From Flavobacteriaceae bacterium R38 (lineage in GTDB: Bacteria > Bacteroidota > Bacteroidia > Flavobacteriales > Flavobacteriaceae): a stretch of DNA of 64,000 nucleotides. This document shows positions 26,877 through 35,834 of the stretch, in pieces. The notes under the pieces were generated by a model. The model had not been told where the DNA came from. It made no database searches and was given only the letters and a program-made list of their open reading frames with translations. Made by a program: the position numbers and the translations under genes. The stretch covers positions 248,001 to 312,000 of the forward strand of contig WXYP01000002.1 in assembly GCA_009901575.1 (NCBI GenBank). Direction: 5' to 3'. The first letter of the stretch is position 1. Every line of letters begins with the position of its first letter.

Positions 26877-27536
26877 TTAAAGATGTTTTACCAACCAATC
26901 TTTAAGTGAAAAGAAGTTCTGAGGAGTTACTCCATGTCCGGCTGGAAATTCTTCATACACATGATCAATTCCAAGATCCTTTAAAAAACCCGGTGTTTTT
27001 TGTGCCCAATCTACAGGTATCACCTGATCTACAGTTCCGTGAGAACAATAGATATGTAGATTTGAATAATTATTCTCTTTATAATTATCCACAAGAATTT
27101 TTTCATTAAGATAACCGCTGATGGCAATGACATTCTTTACTTTATCTGGATAAGATAATGCTACAGAAAGGCTCAAAATAGTTCCCTGGCTAAACCCTAA
27201 TAATGTTACATTAGAAGCATCTAATTGATAAGCATCAATTGCCTCATCAATAAAATTGGAAATTGCATCCCTGGAAGTCTTTGCTTGCTCATCATCACTC
27301 CATTTACCATTAACTTCATCAAAATGAATAGCATACCAGGCATACCCCATAGGCATTAAAGTATGTGGTGCCCTTGCAGAAATAATAAAAAGAGACTCTG
27401 GTAATTCTGAAGCAAAAGAAAACAAGTCTTCTTCATTACTCCCATACCCGTGAAATAAGAAAATCACAGCAGGTTTTTCTGTTTGCTGAATAGGTTCTCT
27501 GATAATATGATGTAGGGAAAGATTTTTAGTATTCAT
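26877..27536 (-). CDS. Alpha/beta-hydrolase, carboxylesterase/phospholipase family
   Basis: 219 residues. Oxyanion motif FHGYGSNEED, nucleophile S116 in LLGFSQGT, acid D170 (HGTVDQVIP) and H201 (PAGHGVTP) complete the triad. Length and motifs match cytosolic acyl-protein thioesterase-like esterases. Its ATG shares one base with the stop of the upstream Tic20-like gene (TAATG), so the two are translationally coupled, last in the operon. Confidence 0.9.
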   Translation of the reverse strand: MNTKNLSLHHIIREPIQQTEKPAVIFLFHGYGSNEEDLFSFASELPESLFIISARAPHTLMPMGYAWYAIHFDEVNGKWSDDEQAKTSRDAISNFIDEAIDAYQLDASNVTLLGFSQGTILSLSVALSYPDKVKNVIAISGYLNEKILVDNYKENNYSNLHIYCSHGTVDQVIPVDWAQKTPGFLKDLGIDHVYEEFPAGHGVTPQNFFSLKDWLVKHL

Positions 27537-27865
27537 TATTTTATAAAACTAAACCATTTTTGAAATTGTTCTCCTAAAAGCGGGATTAATGTTTTGCGTT
27601 CCTGAACTGCTCCTGCAAAACCGTAAACCCATAACACAACAATAGCAACATAAAAACCCATAGATATTGTCCAGCTGTCAAACTGACTTATTAGAATTCC
27701 GATGGCATAAAAACCGATATTAAGACCAAAGGCTTGCCGGATATGAAAACGTGCAAAGTCATTTTTGGGCTCCAGGTTCATAAAAATAGCAATGACAGTA
27801 CCTATAATAGTAATATAACTGATAATAGCTATGTTTTTTCCTTCTCTGTAACTTAGATTCTCCAT
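27536..27865 (-). CDS. Tic20/DUF4870-like small membrane protein
   Basis: 109 residues with three to four membrane helices and the motif NDFARFHIRQAFGLNI, typical of the DUF4870/Tic20-like family (FHxxQA). Only two bases separate it from the dihydroorotase-like stop and one base overlaps the esterase. Function of the bacterial family is not established. Confidence 0.75.
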   Translation of the reverse strand: MENLSYREGKNIAIISYITIIGTVIAIFMNLEPKNDFARFHIRQAFGLNIGFYAIGILISQFDSWTISMGFYVAIVVLWVYGFAGAVQERKTLIPLLGEQFQKWFSFIK

Positions 27866-27867
27866 AG

Positions 27868-29127
27868 TTAATTATTCAATACTAATTGATTGTTAGCTAT
27901 CACACCGTATACTTTACCCTTGAGGACACTTCCTAAAAAAGCACTGTTTTTTGAAGAAGAAGTAATATTATTTTTTCCGAAGGTATAATTGAAATCAGGA
28001 TCAAATAAACTTAAATTTGCCTTTTCTCCTTCTTTAATTCCTGTAGATGCAATTTTAAATCGTTTTTTACCATTAGTCAGAAGCTTGATAGCAATGTCTA
28101 GATCAAGAATACTGTTTAATGCCCCAAAAGCACTCTCTAGCCCAATACTTCCGTATAAGGCGTGTTCGAACTCTGTATTTTTATGTTCTATGTTAAGCGG
28201 ATTATGATCACTGGTTACAAAATCAATGGTACCATCTTTGACTCCTTCAATTAAAGCGTTACTATCTTCTTTTGTGCGTAACGGCGGAAGTAGCTTATAG
28301 TGTGTATCAAATTCTTTTAAAGAACTATCGTCTAACAAAAGATTGTGAATGGCAACACTACAACTGATATCCAACCCTTTTTTCTTTGCTTCTTTGATAA
28401 GTGATACAGATTTGGCTGTTGAAATAGTGGGGATATGAAGCTTTCCTTCTGTGTATTCCAGTATGAATACATCCCTGGCTATTTGAAGCTCTTCAGCTAA
28501 TGCAGGAATCCCTTTAAGGCCTAATAATGTTGCATTTACCCCTTCATTTACAACTCCTTTTCCAGCAATCTTATTTTCTTGTGGGAAAGAAAAAACCAAT
28601 CCGTCAAAATTCTGCGCATATTGTAATGCTATTTTTAAAAGATTAGGATTAGAAATTGACTTTTGATAGTCACCAAAAGCTATGGCCCCGGCATTTTTCA
28701 TATCAAACAATTCCGAAAGATCTTGTCCTTCACTTTTAATGGTCAACGCACCAATAGGGTGTAAATCTACTATATTTCCATCTGCCTTAGAACGTATAAA
28801 AGAGATTGCTGTATTAGTATCTAGTACAGGGTTAGTATTTGGATTTAATCCGATAGCTGTAAATCCGCTTTGCGCTGCTACTTTTAATCCATTTGATATG
28901 GTTTCACGATCTTCATATCCTGGTTCTCCAAAAGAAACACTACTATCAAACCATCCCGGAGATACATGAAGATTTTCCAACTCAATAATGGTGTCGGTAG
29001 CTCTTTCTTTTATAACATCAGAAATTTTTGAGATAAAACCATTTTCAATAAGAATATCTTTTGGCTTATTAGAAGTTTTTTGATGTAACGGATCAATTAT
29101 TTTAGCCGACTTAATGAGGATATTCAT
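27868..29127 (-). CDS. Dihydroorotase-like protein (PyrX type), zinc histidines lost
   Basis: 419 residues with an amidohydrolase fold. Where active dihydroorotases have D-x-H-V-H-x-R-E-P-G, this has DSSVSFGEPGYE: both zinc histidines are Ser63 and Ser65, and the substrate Arg is Gly67. The later metal motifs are also changed: HIPTIST (the His of C/A-HVST is lost) and AIHNLLLDD instead of PHHLLLDD; the Asp of SDHNPL remains. This pattern matches catalytically dead PyrC homologues (PyrX) that partner aspartate carbamoyltransferase. It lies in an operon with a BatA-type protein (10-base gap) and the Tic20-like protein. Confidence 0.85.
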   Translation of the reverse strand: MNILIKSAKIIDPLHQKTSNKPKDILIENGFISKISDVIKERATDTIIELENLHVSPGWFDSSVSFGEPGYEDRETISNGLKVAAQSGFTAIGLNPNTNPVLDTNTAISFIRSKADGNIVDLHPIGALTIKSEGQDLSELFDMKNAGAIAFGDYQKSISNPNLLKIALQYAQNFDGLVFSFPQENKIAGKGVVNEGVNATLLGLKGIPALAEELQIARDVFILEYTEGKLHIPTISTAKSVSLIKEAKKKGLDISCSVAIHNLLLDDSSLKEFDTHYKLLPPLRTKEDSNALIEGVKDGTIDFVTSDHNPLNIEHKNTEFEHALYGSIGLESAFGALNSILDLDIAIKLLTNGKKRFKIASTGIKEGEKANLSLFDPDFNYTFGKNNITSSSKNSAFLGSVLKGKVYGVIANNQLVLNN

Positions 29128-29137
29128 TCTTATGATA

Positions 29138-31066
29138 TCAATTTAAAAATTTTAATAAAAGTATTTCGATTATTAAAAATATTAGTGCAAAAGTAACAAA
29201 CCATTTCCAAAGCTCACTTATATGGCCATCCTTTTTCAATTGATCAAAAAATAAACTTACAGAATTACTAACGGTATTGATTCCTAGTTCACCAGGATCA
29301 CTATAATTTAAATTACTCTCGTATCTCGGGTAATTAAAACTAATTTTTTGTAAATCCAATCCTTCATTTTTTACGCTGTAAATACCAGATTCTTTTGGAT
29401 TTTCTATAAAATTAAGGGCTACCTTATTAGGAAACGATTGCTGAAGTGGGATAAATTGTGAGACTTCGTTACTTACATTTAAAATGGCATCCTGGTTAAT
29501 TGACACTTTTATATCTACCTGGTTCTCGTCTCCTAAACGGTAATATAATTTAGGCAATTGTAAACTCTTTTTTGCGATACTATATAGTGTAGGAACTATA
29601 AGCGGAGAATTTTTAAAGTTAGAGATATTTTCATTTAACGAAGCACTAAAAATATAAACCCCGTTTTCTTCAAATAAAAAAGAAGTACCGTCTTCATAAT
29701 CTAATAGACTAGGATGATTTCTATCAAAAATTAGATTTTTGGAAACTTTTGGGTATTGAAAATTGTTTATCTCTTTATCGAATACATCCTGGTATACCGG
29801 ATGAGAAAAATTAATTTTAGTGATCTTTTTTTCAATAGGGCTGATGGTATCGAGTACATTGACTGAAAAAGAACGTAAAAATTGATTGTACGCTAAATTA
29901 TTTGATTCTTCAGATGGAATTACAATGATTTTGCCTCCGTTTTGATGAAATGAGTTAAGTGCAGTTGATAATGAGTTTGGAATATTTTTTAGTTCATTTA
30001 AAACAATCAAATTTTGCTGCTCGATAACACTGTAATCCAGTTCGTTATAGTTGTAGTTTGTTAGATTAAACTCATCCTGGGTAAAAATTCTATTTAAGAA
30101 AATGGATTCAGCTTCATTTATGGTCAATACATTTATTTTTTCAGGGGTGTTAATGTTAAAATAAATGGTATTATCATATTGTAGTCCGCTATCCTCTATA
30201 GAAAGACGACCATTTACTACATTATCAGAAGGAAATGAAAAATTAACTATGGCTTCACGAGACTGATTGAACTCGGCAGCAACTTTAGCAATAAGCTTAT
30301 CATCATTGAAAAAGGAGATTGGATGACTCCCGGTAACTCCATTGGCCATACTAACTTTTACTGCTAATTCAATATTAGAGGGTGTTGTTTTAGAAATATA
30401 AACGCTGTCTAATGAGAGGTTATTGGTAGAAACCGGATTCAGTTTAACAGCTTCTATTTGTATTAAAGAATCTGAATTGATACTTTGATTGTTTTCATTT
30501 TGTTGAAAATCGGATATAATTACCAGGTTTTTAAGGCTATTTGTATTTTTTTGAAAACTATTTTGCCCTTTTAAAATGATTTCACTCAGGTTTAATTGCT
30601 TTGCAGTATAGGGTAATTGTAATAATTGATTCTGAATAGATTTAATAGTGTTTTTGGAGAAGTTAAAATCGTTAGTAAAAACAGTTACCTCTTCATCTTC
30701 GGGAATCCCGCTAATGAGTTCCTGAATTGCCCTGTTTAAAAGTGGGCCTTTCTCTCCTTTTAACTGCATACTAAAAGAATTATCCAGGTAAATAACGGTT
30801 TCTTTAGAAGTAGTGAGAATATTTCTATTTGCGAAATAAGGCTGTGCAAATGCGATAACAGCAGATGCTATAGCCAGCATTCTGCTTAAAAGTACAAGCC
30901 ATTTTTTTAGTTCAGAACTTTTCCTGGTTTGAATAGTAACTTCTTTTAAGAATTTTACATTGGTAAAAGCTACTTTTTGAAATCTCCGGAGTTGAAAAAG
31001 ATGAATTAGAATGGGGATAATTAATAATAAAAGCGCCCATAAAATTTCCGGATGTTTAAATTGCAT
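29138..31066 (-). CDS. BatA-type membrane protein with VWA-like domain
   Basis: 642 residues. The N-terminus is the double-helix BatA domain (MQFKHPEILWALLLLIIPIL, IHLFQLRRFQKVAFTNVKFL, then a second helix at about 57-77). A VWA-like fold follows (VIYLDNSFSMQLKG at about 91-104; LKNLVIISDFQQ at about 178-189), then an extended periplasmic beta region, and one C-terminal membrane helix. Resembles BatA-family aerotolerance-associated proteins, often found in MoxR operons, but no MoxR is here. First gene of the four-gene operon. Confidence 0.85.
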   Translation of the reverse strand: MQFKHPEILWALLLLIIPILIHLFQLRRFQKVAFTNVKFLKEVTIQTRKSSELKKWLVLLSRMLAIASAVIAFAQPYFANRNILTTSKETVIYLDNSFSMQLKGEKGPLLNRAIQELISGIPEDEEVTVFTNDFNFSKNTIKSIQNQLLQLPYTAKQLNLSEIILKGQNSFQKNTNSLKNLVIISDFQQNENNQSINSDSLIQIEAVKLNPVSTNNLSLDSVYISKTTPSNIELAVKVSMANGVTGSHPISFFNDDKLIAKVAAEFNQSREAIVNFSFPSDNVVNGRLSIEDSGLQYDNTIYFNINTPEKINVLTINEAESIFLNRIFTQDEFNLTNYNYNELDYSVIEQQNLIVLNELKNIPNSLSTALNSFHQNGGKIIVIPSEESNNLAYNQFLRSFSVNVLDTISPIEKKITKINFSHPVYQDVFDKEINNFQYPKVSKNLIFDRNHPSLLDYEDGTSFLFEENGVYIFSASLNENISNFKNSPLIVPTLYSIAKKSLQLPKLYYRLGDENQVDIKVSINQDAILNVSNEVSQFIPLQQSFPNKVALNFIENPKESGIYSVKNEGLDLQKISFNYPRYESNLNYSDPGELGINTVSNSVSLFFDQLKKDGHISELWKWFVTFALIFLIIEILLLKFLN

Positions 31067-31188
31067 TCCTTGATAAAGTTTGTCAAATATAAATGTTTAG
31101 TAGATGAAGTAGTAATGAATTAAGAAATTTTTAAAATAGATTTCCTACGAAAATAGAAACCTATACCAGATAATATTCCTTGTTTTTT

Positions 31189-31214
31189 AGATTCTTGCTT
31201 TTGCAGGAATGACA
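31189..31214. repeat. Degenerate dispersed palindromic repeat
   Basis: Complement reads TGTCATTCCTGCAAAAGCAAGAATCT, resembling a family of intergenic elements built on TCATTCCTGC...GCAGGAATCT. A related copy is at 26794-26826. Located between the BatA-type and glycosyltransferase genes. Confidence 0.45.
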
Positions 31215-31257
31215 TTAATAGGCTGATCAATACTATTTTACAATCTTTTTTGGAGGC

Positions 31258-32265
31258 TTAACAAAAAAAGAAATAATCAGTCATAGATTGCATTTCATTT
31301 TTGTGCATATAATTCTGTATTTCTTTTTGAGCTTCTTCATTAGCTACAGTGACAATACTTTGAGGCCTGTCAAGAGTTTTAAGAAAAGAAAAATCACGCA
31401 TAGTTTGATGATAGATCTCTTTATTTATTTTCTTGGGATTATCACAAACCCAAAAAAACGGAATTTTATGATCTAATAAGTTTTTTGCAATAGTTTTCCC
31501 TTTATTTCCAGCTCCCCAGACAGTCAAAGGCCTTTTCTCGTTATAATGTAACTTTAAGAAATAATACAGTTTAATATCTAAAAAATAATTTTGTGCATAG
31601 TGTATATGCGTTCGGGAAGTTCGGTTAGGATAATCACGCCAAAAATGTAATACCTTATTACATGGAATACATTGTAATCCGTTTTCATAGCATCGGAAAG
31701 TTAAATCGTAATCTTCAGGATAACGATTCGGCTTAAAATCATCACAAGCCATCAAATCCTCTTTATAAATCATCCAGGAAGGGGAGGGGATGACACATTC
31801 TTTATACAGATCAGAATAATTGTTGCCAGTTAATGTTAGTGAGTTTAACCATGCTTCATACCTCTGATATCCGTTGCTAATTCCTGTTTCTGAAAAGTAT
31901 TTTACTTGTCCGATAGCAACATTTCCTCTACCGCTTTTAATCAATGAAGATTGAAGCACAGTAAGTTTATCAGGATGCATAATATCATCAGAATCCATTC
32001 GGGTAATAAAATGGCCTTTACTTTTAGAAAAAGCCAAACGAAGAGCTTCTATAATACCTTTTCCATTATTTTGGTATACCTGTATTCGGGAATCATCAGA
32101 AGCATACCCTTTTAAAATCTCCAGGCTATTATCTGTGGAGTGATCGTTAATAGCAATTAACTCCCAATTAGTATATGATTGCCTGCGAACAGAAGTAATA
32201 CAATCGCTTAGATAAGCAGCAGTATTTTTAACAGGCATTAAAATACTAATGAGAGCATCATGCAT
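31258..32265 (-). CDS. Glycosyltransferase family 2 with C-terminal Rossmann-like domain
   Basis: 335 residues. The GT-A domain (ISILMPVKNTAAYL at the start, AINDHSTDNS, and TRMDSDD as the DxD motif) occupies about 1-225. A second domain starts at about 243 with LTVWGAGNKGKTIAK, a Rossmann-like glycine loop, followed by a short sheet. Likely transfers a sugar to a glycan or lipid precursor in the cytoplasm; acceptor unknown. The two-domain fusion is unusual but similar layouts exist in cell-surface polysaccharide clusters. Confidence 0.85.
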   Translation of the reverse strand: MHDALISILMPVKNTAAYLSDCITSVRRQSYTNWELIAINDHSTDNSLEILKGYASDDSRIQVYQNNGKGIIEALRLAFSKSKGHFITRMDSDDIMHPDKLTVLQSSLIKSGRGNVAIGQVKYFSETGISNGYQRYEAWLNSLTLTGNNYSDLYKECVIPSPSWMIYKEDLMACDDFKPNRYPEDYDLTFRCYENGLQCIPCNKVLHFWRDYPNRTSRTHIHYAQNYFLDIKLYYFLKLHYNEKRPLTVWGAGNKGKTIAKNLLDHKIPFFWVCDNPKKINKEIYHQTMRDFSFLKTLDRPQSIVTVANEEAQKEIQNYMHKNEMQSMTDYFFFC

Positions 32266-32326
32266 AAACTAGATTAATTATTCACCACCTTTCTTTTTAA
32301 GAATGGTGAATATTGGTTAAACCCTT

Positions 32327-33814
32327 TTAATATTTAGCAGGCTTATTTCCGGGATTGGTCCTTATGATAAAATCCCTAATATCCTGATTGGCTTTAATCA
32401 AATCCTCGTTTCTAAGATACATCATGTGCCCGCTTCTATACCCTTTAAAACTTAAACGATCTTTCATTTTTCCGCTAGGATCCAATTGCCACATCGAATA
32501 TTTAGCATTGAAATAAGTAGTAGCTCCATCAAAATAACCCGATTGATACATGACATTTAAATATGGATTTTGTGCCATTGCCTGACGAAGATTATCCCTG
32601 GTATTGTCATTACTGTTGTCCCAAGGCCTTACCGGACCAAACATATTATATTTTATATCTGTCTTAAAGTTTAATTCTTCTCTTAAATAATAATTGATTG
32701 CCGGTGTAAAAGAATGTAACCATGAAGTGATTTCAGAGTTGTAATCCGGAGAATCACCTGCATCCATTTTATCAATTCCTTTGTAACGAGAATCTAAACG
32801 CCCTACCGTATGTCCTCTGTCACGAAGTAATTCTTTCCAGAAAAAACTATTTGGAACAACCAGATTATGTTGTAAAATTACTTTTTCGGATAAACCGGAA
32901 TAACGAGCCATCTTTTTGGCAACTTCCTGTCGTTCGTTATCTGAGATAAATCCGCCCTTTGATAATGCGGGAATCAGTTTATTAATAGCGTAATCTTCAA
33001 CCTCTGGTAAGACTTCCAAAAGATCTTTTTGTTGTAAATCGGCAGGTAAAGCTTTGTGATACCACGCAGCAGCGGTAAAGTAAGGAAGGTTAATTCCAGA
33101 CGAAACAGGCCCTCCAACACGTAAAACTTTATAATCTGCAGGAGATACCATAATCACACCATTTAGGTACATCCATTGCCTGTTTTGTAATTCTAGGGAG
33201 AGTCCTGCAACACGAGTTCCTCCATAACTCTCTCCAATAAGGTATTTAGGAGAACGCCAACGATTGTATCTGCTTACAAAAGTGTTTAGCCATTCTGCCA
33301 GATAGCTGATGTCTGCATTCACTCCAAAAAACTTAGACTTATCTACTTTATTCTTTTTTGTTTCTATTATTCTTGAATACCCTGTATTTACAGGATTAAC
33401 AAATACAATATCTGCAACATCCAGAACAGAATTCGGGTTATCTTTTACTCCGTAAGGCTGAATGGGAAATCCCTCATCATCAATTTTTAAGATTTTAGGT
33501 CCGGTATAAGCTAAATGCATCCATACAGAAGCAGATCCTGGTCCGCCATTAAACGACATGATTAACGGACGTTTATCTGTTGCTTTAATATCTGTTCTTT
33601 GGTAATAAGTGTAGAATAAAGTAGCAATAGGCATTCCATTTTCATCCCAAACCGGCTGTGTACCCGTTACCGCCCTGTAAGGAAATTTGACTCCGTTAAT
33701 AGTAGCAGTGTTATTTGTGATCACGGTAGTATCAATCGGTATTTTACGATTTTGAGCATTAATTCCTGTAATAAAGAAGAATAAAAGGGTAATTAATAAG
33801 GAAAGCTTTTTCAT
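32327..33814 (-). CDS. Secreted serine carboxypeptidase, S10 family
   Basis: 495 residues with a signal peptide (ending INAQ). The oxyanion motif FNGGPGSAS and nucleophile S196 (LIGESYGGTR) are typical of S10; the catalytic Asp is probably in SGYFDGATTYF and the His in GYRSGHMMYLR. It would remove C-terminal residues from peptides. Alone in its transcription unit. Confidence 0.92.
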   Translation of the reverse strand: MKKLSLLITLLFFFITGINAQNRKIPIDTTVITNNTATINGVKFPYRAVTGTQPVWDENGMPIATLFYTYYQRTDIKATDKRPLIMSFNGGPGSASVWMHLAYTGPKILKIDDEGFPIQPYGVKDNPNSVLDVADIVFVNPVNTGYSRIIETKKNKVDKSKFFGVNADISYLAEWLNTFVSRYNRWRSPKYLIGESYGGTRVAGLSLELQNRQWMYLNGVIMVSPADYKVLRVGGPVSSGINLPYFTAAAWYHKALPADLQQKDLLEVLPEVEDYAINKLIPALSKGGFISDNERQEVAKKMARYSGLSEKVILQHNLVVPNSFFWKELLRDRGHTVGRLDSRYKGIDKMDAGDSPDYNSEITSWLHSFTPAINYYLREELNFKTDIKYNMFGPVRPWDNSNDNTRDNLRQAMAQNPYLNVMYQSGYFDGATTYFNAKYSMWQLDPSGKMKDRLSFKGYRSGHMMYLRNEDLIKANQDIRDFIIRTNPGNKPAKY

Positions 33815-33916
33815 TTTTGGTATGGATTTACTTAGAATTATCTTGAATAGATGATTTCATTTCATGATAAAAATAAGTATAAAACAAAAAAGATACCTAT
33901 AGCTTTGAAAATAAAT

Positions 33917-33956
33917 CTTTTTACCCAATAACTTTACTTATGTATTGGGTAAAAAG
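33917..33956. terminator. Perfect 14-bp inverted repeat, possible terminator
   Basis: CTTTTTACCCAATA, a 12-base loop, then TATTGGGTAAAAAG. It follows the peroxidase stop (minus strand) by about 10 bases; the tail ATTTATTTT is only moderately T-rich. Confidence 0.5.
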
Positions 33957-33965
33957 AACAAGGAG

Positions 33966-35750
33966 TTAATATGCTCCTAAATTGTCATTTAATGTCTCTA
34001 TAAATGCAATTAAATCTTTGATTTCATTTTCATTTAAATTGAGATGATCAAACGGTAATGTCTGGTTGTCCAATTCGATACCAATACCTGCACCACCACC
34101 CCTGTTATAGAAATCGATGACTTCTTCTAAAGAATCATAAACTCCGTTATGCATATATGGGAATGTCAATGCAGCATTTCTGACTGTAGGTGTTTTAAAA
34201 GCAAACTTCTTTAATGGAGCTCCATGCACATAATAAACTCCAAGATCTGGATCTACAACAGCGTTGATAGTATCTTTTTGAGCAGGAACTCCGATAACTT
34301 CAGATTCTGTTTCCTGATAGAGGGGCGGAACGCTTCCATTGAAAACAGGATAAAAGTGACAGATAGCACATTTTGCTTTTCCCATAAAAAGATTGAATCC
34401 GTTAATTTCAGAATCATTCAAAGCTGTTTTACCTCGTAATGCATTATCAAATTTTGAAGAAAAAGAAGGTAGGTCACGTATAAAACTTGCCATTACATAT
34501 AAGAAGTTTTTCTCGGTTATCCCATCCTCGAAGTTTTGATTAAAAAATGTTTTATATTCTTCATTTTCAGACAACCTGACAATTGCTTCATCAAAACTCC
34601 CATGCATTTCATCTTTGTTATTGATTACCGATTTTGCCTGATCTTCAAGAAACGGAATCCTGCCATCATGAAAATATGAATTTTGATATGCGGCAGTTAA
34701 TAATGTTGGTGCATTCCTGTTTACTTCCAGTTTTGTATTTTCAAATACTTTTCTCTTGCGGTCTGCATATCCTTGTTCAGGAATATGACAAGTAGCACAA
34801 GAAACCTGCCCGTTTCCGGATAGAATAGGGTCAAAAAATAATTTCTCACCTAAAGCGACTTGGTTACTATCTGCTTTTTCAACTCTTGGCGGAGAAAAAT
34901 AGATAGGGTTAAACATATTTTCAGTTGCAAAACTTTCCTTTTTAAAATCTATAACCGTTCTGAATTTACTATAAGGAATATTCGTTTCTTCCTGGATTTC
35001 TTTAATTGTTTTTGATAATGCTTTTTCATGCTCTTTTATGAACTTATAACGATCGAAAGAGTTAAAATCATCACTGTTCTTGATAAAATCAATAGCATTT
35101 TTAAAAGCGGTATTGAGTTCGTTATTATCTTTTGAATAGATCTCCAGATAACTTTTTAATCCTTCTAAAGCACTTACGGCTTCAGGAAGAGAATAGAAAG
35201 CAACAGGTGAATCAAAACCCGAAAGCCCCAAAGAAATAATTCTAAGTACCTGTAAACGGTATGCTTCAAATAAGGAAGTATCGTTGAATTGCATGTAATT
35301 CAATTTATTTTCCAGTGCAGCTGATAACGTTTTTAACTTATAAATTTCTGACTGTAAGATTAAAGTGTCAATTTCTTCTGAGAAAAGCAATTCTTCTACA
35401 ACTTGAAAACCAGTCGGTTCTATTACCCTGTATGTGTTGTCGTAGATACTGTTAAAAGGAATGGCGGCACCGTTTAATCGTTTATTATTTTCCGGGAAAT
35501 AGTGTGCAATAACCGGCTCTGTTTTTTTGAAAGCTAATCGCGATTCAAGGAAAGCTTTTTTAAGTTTTTCGATTTGAAAATCATTCTTAGCAAGACTATC
35601 AAAAACATTTAAATTTTTTACTAAATCTGCTTGATGCACCAAGAGTAATTCTTTTACTTCGGCTTGATAGTTAGCAGTATAATTTTGATTCTCTTTCTTA
35701 TTACATGAAAATAACAGAAATAGTGTAATAAAGAATATTAATTTTTTCAT
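33966..35750 (-). CDS. Di-haem cytochrome c peroxidase lipoprotein with N-terminal helical domain
   Basis: 594 residues. Lipobox LFSC (Cys16). Residues about 20-255 form an all-helical domain resembling the imelysin-like part found fused in Bacteroidota peroxidases; 285-594 is the CCP/MauG domain with haem motifs CATCH (C318-H322) and CAICH (C461-H465), and the axial region TPTVRNAALTFPYMHNG. It would reduce peroxide or modify a partner protein in the periplasm. The PhoX-like gene lies just upstream but is ended by a terminator, so they are probably separate units. Confidence 0.9.
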   Translation of the reverse strand: MKKLIFFITLFLLFSCNKKENQNYTANYQAEVKELLLVHQADLVKNLNVFDSLAKNDFQIEKLKKAFLESRLAFKKTEPVIAHYFPENNKRLNGAAIPFNSIYDNTYRVIEPTGFQVVEELLFSEEIDTLILQSEIYKLKTLSAALENKLNYMQFNDTSLFEAYRLQVLRIISLGLSGFDSPVAFYSLPEAVSALEGLKSYLEIYSKDNNELNTAFKNAIDFIKNSDDFNSFDRYKFIKEHEKALSKTIKEIQEETNIPYSKFRTVIDFKKESFATENMFNPIYFSPPRVEKADSNQVALGEKLFFDPILSGNGQVSCATCHIPEQGYADRKRKVFENTKLEVNRNAPTLLTAAYQNSYFHDGRIPFLEDQAKSVINNKDEMHGSFDEAIVRLSENEEYKTFFNQNFEDGITEKNFLYVMASFIRDLPSFSSKFDNALRGKTALNDSEINGFNLFMGKAKCAICHFYPVFNGSVPPLYQETESEVIGVPAQKDTINAVVDPDLGVYYVHGAPLKKFAFKTPTVRNAALTFPYMHNGVYDSLEEVIDFYNRGGGAGIGIELDNQTLPFDHLNLNENEIKDLIAFIETLNDNLGAY

Positions 35751-35777
35751 TTAAGAATACTAAATTTTAACGTAAAA

Positions 35778-35802
35778 TGACTGCCTGAATTTCAGGCAGT
35801 CA
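35778..35802 (-). terminator. Terminator of the PhoX-like gene
   Basis: TGACTGCCTGAA and TTCAGGCAGTCA form a 12-bp stem with a one-base gap, followed on the minus strand by TTTTACGTTAAAATTT. Sits between the PhoX-like stop and the peroxidase start. Confidence 0.65.
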
Positions 35803-35834
35803 AGGTTAATTTATTTATTGGTTTTTGATAATTA

